NCBI RefSeq assembly: GCF_002583405.1
Contig: NZ_BCMJ01000001.1
Location: 351,438 to 415,437, forward strand
Length of the DNA stretch: 64,000 nt
DNA from: Secundilactobacillus silagincola
GTDB taxonomy: Bacteria; Bacillota; Bacilli; Lactobacillales; Lactobacillaceae
Direction: 5' to 3'
Position numbers and translations under genes: made by a program. Under the pieces are notes generated by a model. The model worked only from the letters and a program-made list of their open reading frames with translations, searched no databases and was not told the origin of the DNA. Below are positions 37,994 to 46,931 of the stretch, piece after piece (the first letter of the stretch is position 1; every line of letters starts with the position of its first letter).

Positions 37994-38185
37994 ATGGCGA
38001 AGTGGTTGAGTGAAAAACGTCCAAAACGTCGGGTATTTGGGGGAACCAACAGTGATCACGAATTTGATTATGGGGAATTTTACACAAATTACGTCAAAAC
38101 AAAACAAAAAGATATGTCCCGCCAACGTCAGCAGGCACAGCGGGTATCTGGTCAAATTAAAAAAGAGCAGCAACGTCATTCGTAG
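37994..38185 (+). CDS. Small basic protein of unknown function
   Basis: A 63-residue, hydrophilic, Arg/Lys/Gln-rich protein with no membrane segment. ATG 37994 (MAKWLSEKRPKRR) has GGGAGG 8 nt upstream, which makes it a credible gene; the frame upstream to 37850 has no ribosome site and begins inside the pox terminator. I do not recognise the family. The C-terminal half (DMSRQRQQAQRVSGQIKKEQQ) is probably a helix. Confidence 0.65.
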   Translation: MAKWLSEKRPKRRVFGGTNSDHEFDYGEFYTNYVKTKQKDMSRQRQQAQRVSGQIKKEQQRHS

Positions 38186-38315
38186 GGTATCATCGATTTT
38201 AAAAAAGAGGCTGTGCCATAAGTCTATATTGGTAAGTATTTCATTTGGTTTCTTGACTTAAAGACAATTTAAAGTTTGCTTTTGTTCAATACTTTAAGCT
38301 AGTCTAAAACTGTTC

Positions 38316-38424
38316 CACAACTCAGATTCCGGCCATTTAACGCAAAAAAGCGTATTCCGACAAGTTCGACGGAATACGCCTTTTTACGTTAAATTCTGGA
38401 ATCTACCGAGTTGTATCACACTCT
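38316..38424. repeat. Palindromic intergenic element, copy B
   Basis: A long inverted repeat: outer arms ACAACTC.GATTCC and GGAATCTACCGAGTTGT, inner arms TTAACG...AAGCGTATTCCG and CGGAATACGCC...CGTTAA. On the minus strand it begins GAGTGTGATACAACTCGG and is homologous to copy A at 2439-2527. It can serve as terminator for the leftward lepB or the small protein gene. Confidence 0.8.
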
Positions 38425-38433
38425 CTTTGTTGG

Positions 38434-39018
38434 TTATTCGTATCCTAAACCATTCACATTGGCGCGCTGAGTTTTAGTCCCGGCCCAAAATGGGACTTTG
38501 ACAACGCCAGCCACTTTACTCTTTTTCACGAAGCCCCAGTAACGGCCATCATTTGAAACGCTTCGGTGGTCACCTAAAACGAAGTACTCACCTTTAGGAA
38601 CAACCGTCACATGTTTACCCCAGCCGTACTGCTTTGCCAGCGTTTGTAATGTCCAGTTATGGTTACCGGTACCAGTAGTTGCTTCACTGTTACTGATAAA
38701 GCTTTGATCGACAACTTTATCATTTACGTAAAGCTTGTTGTTAACGAAGGAAACGGTATCACCGGGTAAGCCGATAACACGCTTCACGTAGTCTGTGCCA
38801 GCTGTCGCTTCTGGATCAGCGCCATGGGCATCGAATACGATGACACTGAGGTGTTTGATTTTGGCTTGCTTAAACATCCAGACCCGTTCGTTATTGGTCA
38901 AGTTAGGTTCCATTGAAGGCCCATCGACACGGACCGGTGATAAAATAAACGTTTTTAAGCCGAATGCCAGTAAGAGACCGATCACTACTGGTATGACGAT
39001 TTCTTTGATGAATTTCAT
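38434..39018 (-). CDS. lepB: Signal peptidase I
   Basis: A 194-residue membrane-anchored protease: one N-terminal membrane segment (about residues 6-24), the Ser box VDGPSMEPNL, the Lys box DYVKRVIGLPGDTV and the C-terminal LGDHRSVSNDGRYWGFV box. It removes signal peptides from secreted proteins, of which this window has several. The start at ATG 39018 gives a normal N-terminus; the frame is open to 39054. Confidence 0.94.
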   Translation of the reverse strand: MKFIKEIVIPVVIGLLLAFGLKTFILSPVRVDGPSMEPNLTNNERVWMFKQAKIKHLSVIVFDAHGADPEATAGTDYVKRVIGLPGDTVSFVNNKLYVNDKVVDQSFISNSEATTGTGNHNWTLQTLAKQYGWGKHVTVVPKGEYFVLGDHRSVSNDGRYWGFVKKSKVAGVVKVPFWAGTKTQRANVNGLGYE

Positions 39019-39224
39019 TGAGTGGTTATATCCCTTCCAGAACCTGTAAACCAAGTCCTGTTATCTTAATTCACTCTATATTACTCTTTTTTGCTTAAAA
39101 GTCGCAATATGTCATGGTGATTTATTACAATGTTAATTGGCTTGTAAATGAATTTGCTAGTATTTTTCACGTATTTCCGTATCATTGTAAGTATGATGCC
39201 ATTTAGAAGGGATGAACTGATAAC

Positions 39225-40406
39225 ATGTCTGAAAACCGTCACCGACTTCGCTTTGTTTTAATTTTGGGTACCTTAAGTGCCACGGGGCCATTATCCATTG
39301 ATTTATACTTACCTGCTTTACCGCAAATGATGCGACAGTTCCAGACGTCAGCATCATTGATTCAATTGAGCTTAACGGCCTGTCTATTAGGGTTGGCATT
39401 TGGTCAGCTGATTGCTGGTCCGTTGAGTGATCATTATGGCCGCAAGAAACCGCTGTTGGCCGGTTTTTTAGTGTTTGCGCTGGCGTCGTTTCTGATTGCA
39501 TTGACCCATTCCATCACTATGTTGATCGTGATGCGGTTTATTCAGGGACTAGCTGGGGCCAGCGGTCAAGTTCTCTCTAGGGCAGTGGCACGTGATCTGT
39601 TTAGTGGTCATGCGCTAACTAATTTTTACGCCATCTTAAACGCGGTTAACGGTGTTTTCCCCATCATCGCACCCATTATCGGTGGCTACATGATTCAATT
39701 TGTACCGTGGCAGGCAATTTTTATGCTCCTTGGTGCGATTGGCCTAGTACTTTCCGGACTCATCGTGGTTGGAATTCCGGAAACGTTAACACCAGACAAG
39801 CGTTTAACGGGGCCAATATTTGCGACTTTTAAGTCCTTTGTTAACTTAGTTAAGATGCCAGGATTTATGCGAAATATTATGATTACCGGATTAGTTTACG
39901 GCTGTTTATTCAGTTATATTTCAGCCTCAACCTTTATTTACCAGCAGCTGTTCCACCTGTCTGCCCAAACTTTCAGCCTGATTTATGCCATGAATGGTCT
40001 GGGAATCGTCATCGGTAGTGGTTTGCCCAGTCGCATTAATCACGTGTCGGAAGTGCGGCAAATGAAAGTTGGCATGGTAATCGTATTGGTGGATAGCTTA
40101 GCACTACTAGTTGGTTCATGGCTCCAGTTCCCGCTGATTGCGGTGGCGGTATTGCTGTGGTTCTTAGTGCTATTTATTGGAATGTTGCTCACCTTGACCA
40201 CTTCCATCATCATGAATCAAACACCGCAAAATGCCGGTAGCGCGTCAGCATTGGTGGGGTTATCGCAAAATGCGTTTGGCGGTATCTCGTCACCTTTAGT
40301 GGGGCTATTCGGTACAGCCAGTTACGCGCCTATGGCCGGGTTAGTGTTGATCTACAGTTTGGGAGCGTTAGGACTTTCTTATCAGCGCCGAATGCATGCG
40401 AATTAA
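39225..40406 (+). CDS. MFS multidrug exporter, Bcr/CflA family
   Basis: A 393-residue, 12-segment transporter. SIDLYLPALPQMMRQF in the first loop and LIAGPLSDHYGRKKPLL (MFS motif A) between segments 2 and 3 are typical of Bcr/CflA drug:H+ antiporters. AGAAGGG precedes ATG at about 14 nt. Substrate unknown. It is followed 43 bp later by pepC, so co-transcription is possible. Confidence 0.88.
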   Translation: MSENRHRLRFVLILGTLSATGPLSIDLYLPALPQMMRQFQTSASLIQLSLTACLLGLAFGQLIAGPLSDHYGRKKPLLAGFLVFALASFLIALTHSITMLIVMRFIQGLAGASGQVLSRAVARDLFSGHALTNFYAILNAVNGVFPIIAPIIGGYMIQFVPWQAIFMLLGAIGLVLSGLIVVGIPETLTPDKRLTGPIFATFKSFVNLVKMPGFMRNIMITGLVYGCLFSYISASTFIYQQLFHLSAQTFSLIYAMNGLGIVIGSGLPSRINHVSEVRQMKVGMVIVLVDSLALLVGSWLQFPLIAVAVLLWFLVLFIGMLLTLTTSIIMNQTPQNAGSASALVGLSQNAFGGISSPLVGLFGTASYAPMAGLVLIYSLGALGLSYQRRMHAN

Positions 40407-40449
40407 AAAAGCAGTAGAATGAGTCTATTTATCAGGAGGAATGAATTGA

Positions 40450-41778
40450 ATGATCAAATTGAATCCATCAGAACTAACAACAGATGATTTTAAACAGTAT
40501 CATGAAGAATTAATGCAACGACCAGATGCAGCCGTCATCAGTCGTGCTGTAATGACTAATGGGGTCAACGCTGCAGCCACCGATCCGCAAGCTAAAGTGC
40601 GGCTTCACCGGGAATTTTCCGTTGAATTAGAAACGGGCACTGTGACCAATCAAAAACAAAGTGGCCGTTGCTGGGAATTCTCGTTGTTGAATACGCTGCG
40701 ACACAAGTTTGAACAGACCCATCACGTGAAAAACTTTGAACTATCGCAAAACTACCTGTTTTTCTGGGATAAAGTTGAACGGGCAAATATGTTTTACCAG
40801 CAGATTATCGCCACTGCTGATAAGGGTCCTAATGACCGTGAAGTTGCTTTTTACCTGAAAATGGCGGGTGGTGACGGCGGTCAATGGCCAATGGCAGCAG
40901 CCTTAGTGGAAAAATACGGGGTGATGCCTGCGTATGCGATGCCGGAAACCTACAATACCGACCATACCAATGCTTTTGCGTCAACTTTAGCACTTAAAAT
41001 GAAGCGGGATGCGGTGATTTTACGTGGTCTCGTTCGTGATGGTGCTAGTGCGGATCAATTGGATGAAAAACGGCGTCAAATGGTGGGTGAAGTTTACCGA
41101 ATGGCGGCTTATTCCTTCGGTGAACCACCAGCAACTTTCGATTTGGAATACCGAGATAACGATAAAAAGTGGCACCGACAAGCTAATTTAACGCCAACTG
41201 CCTTTTTCCAGCAGGAATTTGACGTTGATTTGGAAGATTATGTCGTGGTGACGAATTCACCTGATAAGCCGTTAAACGAACTTTATCGTTTAGCTAGTCA
41301 GGAAAATGTCGCTGGTGGCAAGCAGATTCAATTCTTGAACGTGGATATGGCGGTTTTGAAAAAGACTGCGATTGCGCAGCTAAAGGATGGCGAAACGGTC
41401 TGGTTTGGCAACGATGTGCTACAGCAGATGAGTCGCGAGCAAGGTTTCTTAGACGCTAAATTATACCGGCGTGCAGAACTATTTGGCATCGATTTATCCA
41501 TGAACAAAGCACAGCGGTTTGCCTACCATGAAGCTGAGGTGACCCATGCCATGACCTTGACGGGCGTCAATCTTGTAGATGGGCAGCCTAACCGTTGGAA
41601 GGTCGAAAATTCCTGGGGTGAAAAGAACGGTGAAAAAGGCTATTTCGTGATGACAGATGACTGGATGGATCAGTTTGTCTACGAAGTCGTTGTGCACAAA
41701 AAGTACCTCACGGATGAGCAGCGGGCAATTTTGGCTCATCAGCCAGTTGAACTAGCACCGTGGGATCCGTTGATGTAG
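40450..41778 (+). CDS. pepC: Aminopeptidase C (bleomycin hydrolase-like, family C1)
   Basis: A 442-residue cysteine peptidase. The catalytic Cys is in NQKQSGRCWEFS (near residue 74), the His in VTHAMTLTGVN and the Asn in WKVENSWGEKNGEKGYF. This is the PepC/PepE/PepG group of lactic acid bacteria, which trims peptides in the cytoplasm; the C-terminal residue region can decide exo- versus endo-activity but cannot be called here. GGAGG precedes ATG. Confidence 0.93.
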   Translation: MIKLNPSELTTDDFKQYHEELMQRPDAAVISRAVMTNGVNAAATDPQAKVRLHREFSVELETGTVTNQKQSGRCWEFSLLNTLRHKFEQTHHVKNFELSQNYLFFWDKVERANMFYQQIIATADKGPNDREVAFYLKMAGGDGGQWPMAAALVEKYGVMPAYAMPETYNTDHTNAFASTLALKMKRDAVILRGLVRDGASADQLDEKRRQMVGEVYRMAAYSFGEPPATFDLEYRDNDKKWHRQANLTPTAFFQQEFDVDLEDYVVVTNSPDKPLNELYRLASQENVAGGKQIQFLNVDMAVLKKTAIAQLKDGETVWFGNDVLQQMSREQGFLDAKLYRRAELFGIDLSMNKAQRFAYHEAEVTHAMTLTGVNLVDGQPNRWKVENSWGEKNGEKGYFVMTDDWMDQFVYEVVVHKKYLTDEQRAILAHQPVELAPWDPLM

Positions 41779-41790
41779 CTGGATTTAAAA

Positions 41791-41837
41791 CAGAGTTTCA
41801 AGAAATCTAATCTAGATTTCCCGAAACTCTGTTTTTT
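41791..41837 (+). terminator. Terminator after pepC
   Basis: A hairpin of ACAGAGTTTC and GAAACTCTGT with an inner AAATCTA/TAGATTT pair is followed by six T. Confidence 0.92.
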
Positions 41838-41932
41838 CTACCATTTTTTCAAAATAACACTACATTCCAGTGACTTTTTTGATAATTGCGCCATTATTAT
41901 TGTTGTCTTTACGACCATTGATTGTAATCGTT

Positions 41933-41946
41933 TTCAGTCGAGAGTA
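41933..41946 (+). promoter_or_regulatory. cre site upstream of cobT
   Basis: TGTAATCGTTTTCA matches the CcpA consensus TGWNANCGNTNWCA at every defined position, 40 bp before the cobT start. Confidence 0.6.
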
Positions 41947-41986
41947 GGCTAAATTTAAGTTGAAAATCTTGAATGGAGGCACCGCC

Positions 41987-43030
41987 ATGTTTAATGTCAG
42001 ACCAACACTATCGCCTATTTCTGAAGCAAAACGTCACGCTATGAAGGTTAAATTGGATGGGCTTGCTAAACCTACCGGAGGACTCGGCAGACTTGAGACA
42101 CTGATGATTACCCTCGCTGGCATCCAGCAAACTACCAAACCCCGCACAGCAAAAAGGTGTGTGATGGTCTTTGCGGGTGATCATGGTGTTGAACGTGCTG
42201 GTGTTTCCGCAACACCGCGAAAAGTCACCTGGGAACAGTCCATTAATACCCTTGAAGGCCACACAACCGTAGCGTCTCTTGCGATAGCTAATCACTGTGA
42301 CGTAAAAGTCATCGATGTGGGTGTTGACCACGATCTTAGTGGCACAGGCGTCATCGATAAAAAAGTCAATTGGGGGACTAAAAATCTCGCTGAGGAACCG
42401 GCAATGACCCGTGATGAGGCTATCCAGTGTCTTCAAGCCGGTTATGACGTTGCCCTAGATACTATTAATGAAGGTAATGACTTATTACTTATTGGTGAAC
42501 TGGGTGTTGGTAACACGACGCCAGCATCTGCCATTATCAGCGTTTTACTGGGTGTTCCAGCTGCTGACGTTGTTGGTCGCGGTTCGGTCATTTCCACTGA
42601 ACGAATGGCACACAAAACTAAGGTGGTTGAAAAAGCCATCGCTGATTGGCAGCCTGATCCTAATGATCCAGTTGACGTTTTGAGTAAGGTTGGCGGTTTT
42701 GAAATAGGGGCTAAAGCTGGTGCGATACTTTGCGCTGCTGAACATGGTGTACCGTTGATCCTAGATGGTTTCCTCTCCTATGCAGGTGCGGTTATTGCGG
42801 AGAAGCTTGATCCCGGTGTGAAAGACCACTTAATTGCTTCTCATCTTTCCCGAGAATTTGGCTCTAAATGTGCGCTGGATTGGCTAGGATTAACACCGAT
42901 GTTAGATCTCCAAATGGCGGTGGGTGAAGGCAGTGGTGCTGTTTTGGCACTAAGCTTGATTGATGCCATGCAATCTGTATTGACGCATATGAATACTTTA
43001 GCGGATATTGACGTTCGCTTTAAGCCATAA
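41987..43030 (+). CDS. cobT: Nicotinate-nucleotide:base phosphoribosyltransferase CobT
   Basis: A 347-residue enzyme: KPTGGLGRLETL at the N-terminus, the VMVFAGDHGVERAGVSA motif, GELGVGNTTPASAI, and the catalytic glutamate in AVGEGSGAVLAL. It activates the lower-ligand base as the alpha-riboside phosphate; lactobacilli generally use adenine, giving pseudo-B12. It lies 7 kb from the 30-gene run, which lacks cobT, so it completes the pathway. GGAGG lies 9 nt before ATG 41987. Confidence 0.95.
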   Translation: MFNVRPTLSPISEAKRHAMKVKLDGLAKPTGGLGRLETLMITLAGIQQTTKPRTAKRCVMVFAGDHGVERAGVSATPRKVTWEQSINTLEGHTTVASLAIANHCDVKVIDVGVDHDLSGTGVIDKKVNWGTKNLAEEPAMTRDEAIQCLQAGYDVALDTINEGNDLLLIGELGVGNTTPASAIISVLLGVPAADVVGRGSVISTERMAHKTKVVEKAIADWQPDPNDPVDVLSKVGGFEIGAKAGAILCAAEHGVPLILDGFLSYAGAVIAEKLDPGVKDHLIASHLSREFGSKCALDWLGLTPMLDLQMAVGEGSGAVLALSLIDAMQSVLTHMNTLADIDVRFKP

Positions 43031-43141
43031 GTGTGATAAATGTGTTCAAATAAAGGCTCAAAACAAAAATTCCCCCAAAGTTTGGGGAATTTCCGTTTTG
43101 AGCCCTTATGCGCCACTCTTTAGACGCTTATTTCACACTCT
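43029..43141. repeat. Palindromic intergenic element, copy C, terminator-like
   Basis: The central hairpin GGCTCAAAAC..AAATTCCCC / GGGGAATTTCCGTTTTGAGCC is flanked by GTGTGATAAA on the left and TTATTTCACACTC on the right, i.e. inverted GAGTGTGA-type ends like the other copies. It lies between the convergent cobT and hom genes. Confidence 0.7.
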
Positions 43142-43144
43142 ATT

Positions 43145-44422
43145 TTACAAGACTTTATAAGCCGCCAGCAGCGACATGGTGTTAACTTTACTTAAATAGG
43201 TCTTTAAATCGTTTAATTGCGCTTTTGACATTTCATGGGTAATGATAACCACTCGGGCAGTCTGATCGTCATTTTTAGTTTGAACGATCTGACTGAAACT
43301 AGCGCCAATCTGGGTCATAATTTGCGTGAATTTCAGCATTTGACCTGGAGCATCAAGCATCTTAAGTGATAGATAATAAGGATAAATGACGTTTTTAGGA
43401 TCAACTTTACCAACTTGGCTTTGGTAATTATTAAAGCCATTACCAGTGGTGCCAAGGACGATGTTTTTAGTGACTGAAACAATGTCACTTAGCACACTGT
43501 TAGCAGTTGGTAAGCCACCGGCACCAGGACCATAGAATAGGGTTTCGCCAACGGCTTTACCAGTGACCATGACAGCGTTGTTTTCGTTGTTGATGGTTGC
43601 TAGCGGGTGATCCTGAGGAACTAAAACCGGTCCCACTTCGGCAAAAACGCCATCATCGATCCGGCGTGAAATTCCCAGTAATTTGATGGTATAACCAAAA
43701 GCATCAGCTTGTTGAACGTCTTCTTGCTGAATGGTTGAAATACCTTCAACAGACATATTGGACATTTTGATGTGAGTGCCATACGAGAATTGGCTAAGAA
43801 TTACCATCTTGTAGGCGGCATCGATTCCTTCCACATCGTTGGTGGGATCAGATTCTGCAAAACCCAGTTCCTGAGCCTTCATCAGTGCTTGATCATAGGA
43901 CCAGTGTTTTCGCTGCATCTGGGTCAGAATGAAGTTAGTGGTGCCATTGACGATACCTTTAACTTCCGTGATGTAATCGGCTGCGAAGCTGGTGACAATG
44001 GTTCTCAAAATTGGGATTCCACCAGCGACACTGGCCTCATACATCAAATCACAGTGATTTTGTTTTGCGATGACTGCTAGTTCTTCACCAGCGGAGGCAA
44101 TTAAATCCTTGTTAGCTGTTACCACGTGCTTTTTAGCTTTTAATAATGAGGTAATAATTTCCTTGGCCGGATGAACGCCCCCCATAACTTCGACCACAAT
44201 TTTGATTTCTGGGTCGTCCACAATGGCAGTCAGGTCGTCAGTGACAGTGACGCCTTCCGGAACTTCCTGTTGATGTTTAGCAACGTTTCTAACCACCACG
44301 GTTTTAATGCTAAGGTTTCGACCGGTGATGTTTTGAACCTTATGGGAATTTTCAGTAATCATTTTGAGGACGCTGCTGCCAACGGTCCCTAGGCCAACAA
44401 GGCCAATTTTAATTTCATCCAT
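43145..44422 (-). CDS. hom: Homoserine dehydrogenase
   Basis: A 425-residue oxidoreductase: NAD(P)-loop GLVGLGTVGSSVL at the N-terminus, VTANKDLIAS, the GIVNGTTNFILTQM signature with the catalytic Lys region DVEGIDAAYKMVIL, and a C-terminal ACT-like regulatory domain (LKMLDAPGQMLKFTQIM). It makes homoserine for threonine and methionine. Threonine is also the precursor of the CobD substrate. GGAGA precedes ATG. It is monocistronic. Confidence 0.95.
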   Translation of the reverse strand: MDEIKIGLVGLGTVGSSVLKMITENSHKVQNITGRNLSIKTVVVRNVAKHQQEVPEGVTVTDDLTAIVDDPEIKIVVEVMGGVHPAKEIITSLLKAKKHVVTANKDLIASAGEELAVIAKQNHCDLMYEASVAGGIPILRTIVTSFAADYITEVKGIVNGTTNFILTQMQRKHWSYDQALMKAQELGFAESDPTNDVEGIDAAYKMVILSQFSYGTHIKMSNMSVEGISTIQQEDVQQADAFGYTIKLLGISRRIDDGVFAEVGPVLVPQDHPLATINNENNAVMVTGKAVGETLFYGPGAGGLPTANSVLSDIVSVTKNIVLGTTGNGFNNYQSQVGKVDPKNVIYPYYLSLKMLDAPGQMLKFTQIMTQIGASFSQIVQTKNDDQTARVVIITHEMSKAQLNDLKTYLSKVNTMSLLAAYKVL

Positions 44423-44534
44423 TATCGGGTTCTCCTTGTCTGATTCTATATTTGTCTAGTATAGCAAATAATATGAGAACTTTGTGAAAATTAAAGATGA
44501 ATTCTCATATAATCACCAAAAGTGAAGATAGAAA

Positions 44535-44567
44535 AACTCACCTAAACCGATAAGCTTAGGTGAGTTA
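44535..44567 (-). terminator. Terminator after dacA
   Basis: AACTCACCTAAGC and its complement form a stem; on the minus strand a short T-run follows. Confidence 0.75.
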
Positions 44568-44592
44568 AGAGATCGTTCATTTAGTGAAAGGG

Positions 44593-45864
44593 TTAGAAAA
44601 TTTGTGAAAAAGCTTTTCCAATACCAGCGAAAAGGCGACTAAACCAGTTAGTACCAGTGGCATTACCTTGCTTAGCGACAGGTTTAGCCACCGTTTCAGC
44701 AGCCGTACCATTCTGGTTAGTAACGCTTGGTAACCCCGTATGGTTAAAGTTGGTGGTTGTTAGTGGCTGTCCCTTTTTAACGGGTAATTTTGTCGTCATC
44801 AACTTGCTAGTGACGTTAATCTTGTTTGGATCTTGACCGATACGGTACCACACCCGTGTTTGCTTTTCGGCGGGATTAACCGTGACCTTGCGTCCTTGAA
44901 TATCATATGTTTTAGACGCTTCGGTGACGGGTTTGCTTCGTACCGTTTTATCTAAATGCGTAATCAGGCCGTTCATGGCAGAGAAAGTACTTTGGCTGCC
45001 AATAATCGTTGCGATAAGCTCTCGACCGTTACGCCAGTACGTTATCGTTAAGCACAGGCCCGCAGTTTCAGTATAGCCGGTTTTTAGACCGGTTAAATGG
45101 TTGCTGGCACGATAGTAGTAGCCGGGTTTTAACATGGAATTAGCGTTGACCAAGGTTTGGCCATCCAGCTTATACGTCGCTTTATTGCTCCACTGATTAA
45201 TTTGCGGGTAAGCCTTGATCAAATGCTGAGCCACGATACTAATGGCTTTAGCGCTGACCATGTTTTGCGCCTTGTCAGAAGTACCTGATAGCTGATAGCC
45301 ATAATGTTTCAAATCAGTATTATCTAGACCAGAACTGCTGACAAAATTGGCATCAATCCCCCAGGCCTTGGCTTGATGGTTCATCATGCTAATAAACTTG
45401 GTGTTATTGCCACCGGTAACGGCTTTGCCAAGCGCAATGGCCGCTGAATTAGAAGAGGCAATCAATGCGGCTTGATAGAGTTCTTTGACGGTATATTGAT
45501 TCGAGTGTTTAATTTTAAAAGAGCCTAAGGCATAGCTTTTACTCATTTTAATCAGTTGATTATCAACGGGGACTTTATCGTTCCAGTTGAGTTGATGATG
45601 CTTAATGGCTTGAGTCGTTAGATATAGAGTCATCATCTTTGATAGACTGGCAATCGGTAATTGCCGATCCGCATGATTTTCATATAGCGTTTGGCCGCTT
45701 TTAGCATCCATGACGTAAGCTGATTTGACCTTTGTATAGTCAGACATCCGGGTGTCTTTTTTACTTTTTGCGAAGCTAGGGCTTGCTGGTGCAAACACCA
45801 GTAGCATACAAATAAGTGCGATCAGAAAATTTGAAGCGCGCTTTTTTTTGTAAGTATTTAAAAT
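44593..45864 (-). CDS. dacA: Serine-type D-Ala-D-Ala carboxypeptidase (PBP5/DacA type)
   Basis: A 423-residue exported enzyme. Signal peptide KKKRASNFLIALICMLLVFAP..SFA; SxxK motif in ASLSKMMTL, SxN in SSNSAAIALG, KTG in LKTGYTETAG. After the catalytic domain comes a PBP5 C-domain, a linker, and an amphipathic C-terminal anchor (WFSRLFAGIGKAFSQIF). It trims peptidoglycan pentapeptides. Start choice: GGAGG lies 10 nt upstream of an ATT codon at 45864, after which the signal peptide begins. The only upstream ATG/GTG/TTG frame start (GTG 45915) lies before this ribosome site and next to a TATACT box. So an ATT start is likely. Confidence 0.9.
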   Translation of the reverse strand: MLNTYKKKRASNFLIALICMLLVFAPASPSFAKSKKDTRMSDYTKVKSAYVMDAKSGQTLYENHADRQLPIASLSKMMTLYLTTQAIKHHQLNWNDKVPVDNQLIKMSKSYALGSFKIKHSNQYTVKELYQAALIASSNSAAIALGKAVTGGNNTKFISMMNHQAKAWGIDANFVSSSGLDNTDLKHYGYQLSGTSDKAQNMVSAKAISIVAQHLIKAYPQINQWSNKATYKLDGQTLVNANSMLKPGYYYRASNHLTGLKTGYTETAGLCLTITYWRNGRELIATIIGSQSTFSAMNGLITHLDKTVRSKPVTEASKTYDIQGRKVTVNPAEKQTRVWYRIGQDPNKINVTSKLMTTKLPVKKGQPLTTTNFNHTGLPSVTNQNGTAAETVAKPVAKQGNATGTNWFSRLFAGIGKAFSQIF

Positions 45865-46035
45865 AACGGGTACACCTCCGTTGCACAAAACTGAAACTAG
45901 TATAGCAGAAAACACCTATAAAAAGGGTCAAGAAAAGGTTAAATTATAACGAGAGTGGTTTTAACAACTAAAATGATTGGAAATTTTCATATCATATTAT
46001 TACTATAATATATAGGTTATTAATCATAATTTCCC

Positions 46036-46141
46036 ACAAAAAACGACCGTCTATTGGGGCGGTCGTCTCTTGAGAATATTCTATTTAACCATTATTGTGG
46101 CTATAAAAAGAATATAGATTGGTTATTAGGTTATTTGGTAT
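46036..46141 (-). ncRNA. Candidate small RNA of about 106 nt, minus strand
   Basis: A promoter (TTGAAA, 17 bp, TATAGT at 46176-46148) and an intrinsic terminator (ACGACCG stem, T6 on the minus strand, 46036-46066) bracket this segment, although no protein gene is present on that strand between them. The only ATG-initiated frame is three codons. Family unknown. Confidence 0.5.
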
Positions 46142-46147
46142 GTGGCT

Positions 46148-46176
46148 ACTATAATCCCAAATAAACGGATTTTCAA
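46148..46176 (-). promoter_or_regulatory. Promoter of the candidate small RNA
   Basis: On the minus strand TTGAAA (46171-46176) is followed after 17 bp by TATAGT (46148-46153). Confidence 0.5.
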
Positions 46177-46346
46177 CTGTTTTGAGGATATTTTTGGCTT
46201 TCCTGCAGTAATAAACTATGTATATAATTTAAAATTAATTAAATGCATAAATTGAGGCGAATGTTCCGGTTAACGTTTTTCCACCTAGCCTTAATAATTA
46301 ATGCTATAATTTTTTTGAAGTGAATAATAAGGGGGCAGACACTTAA

Positions 46347-46769
46347 GTGAAAGTAAGACCAATGAAACCAAGTGATCGCCAAGCAGTGGCGCAAATTTAT
46401 TTACGTGACCGTCAGCTGTATTTTCCGTGGGTAGCGCATCCTGATATTACGGATTTTAACCATGATTCGCGGGGAGAAGCGGTCTTTGTCGCAGAAATCG
46501 ACGGACAAGTTGCTGGTTTTACCAGCCTCTTACCAGTTATGGATTTTATCCATCTACTTTTCGTAGCGCCGGAATTTCGGCATCAAGGAGTTGGTCATGC
46601 GCTGATTCAGCGCATGCGCCAAGAGGCTATCGGTAATTTAACCTTAAAATGTGTGATCGATAATGAAGCTGCACTAAAATTTTATGCCCACGAAGGATTT
46701 ACGATTAGGCGGGAGGACCGGATCGCAGTCCCAGCTAATTACACGCTAATCGACTCAGCACAACAGTAA
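46347..46769 (+). CDS. GNAT-family N-acetyltransferase
   Basis: A 140-residue single-domain GNAT. The acetyl-CoA motif is LLFVAPEFRHQGVGHALIQ (about residues 71-89), with a C-terminal NEAALKFYAHEGF beta-bulge motif. The substrate is unknown. The GTG start follows GGGGG at about 11 nt; a TATAAT box lies upstream. It is monocistronic and followed by a hairpin terminator. Confidence 0.87.
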   Translation: MKVRPMKPSDRQAVAQIYLRDRQLYFPWVAHPDITDFNHDSRGEAVFVAEIDGQVAGFTSLLPVMDFIHLLFVAPEFRHQGVGHALIQRMRQEAIGNLTLKCVIDNEAALKFYAHEGFTIRREDRIAVPANYTLIDSAQQ

Positions 46770-46770
46770 T

Positions 46771-46816
46771 AACAAGATAGCCTGATCATTTATTGACGAT
46801 GATCGGGTTATTTATT
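46771..46816 (+). terminator. Terminator after the GNAT gene
   Basis: AAGATAGCCTGATCAT pairs with GATGATCGGGTTATTT around a short loop. Confidence 0.75.
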
Positions 46817-46931
46817 GGGCTTAAATGAACCATACAAGGCAGATTCTTTGAAAATCGTTCACTGTCCATTGAAATGCATTAACTCGCTGACCTATTATAA
46901 AAGTAGCTTTAAAAGGGAGAGTTAGAGGATT

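Noticed and set aside
42008-42436. A 142-codon antisense frame in cobT
   Set aside because: Lies wholly inside a well-supported gene, has no ribosome site and no family features.
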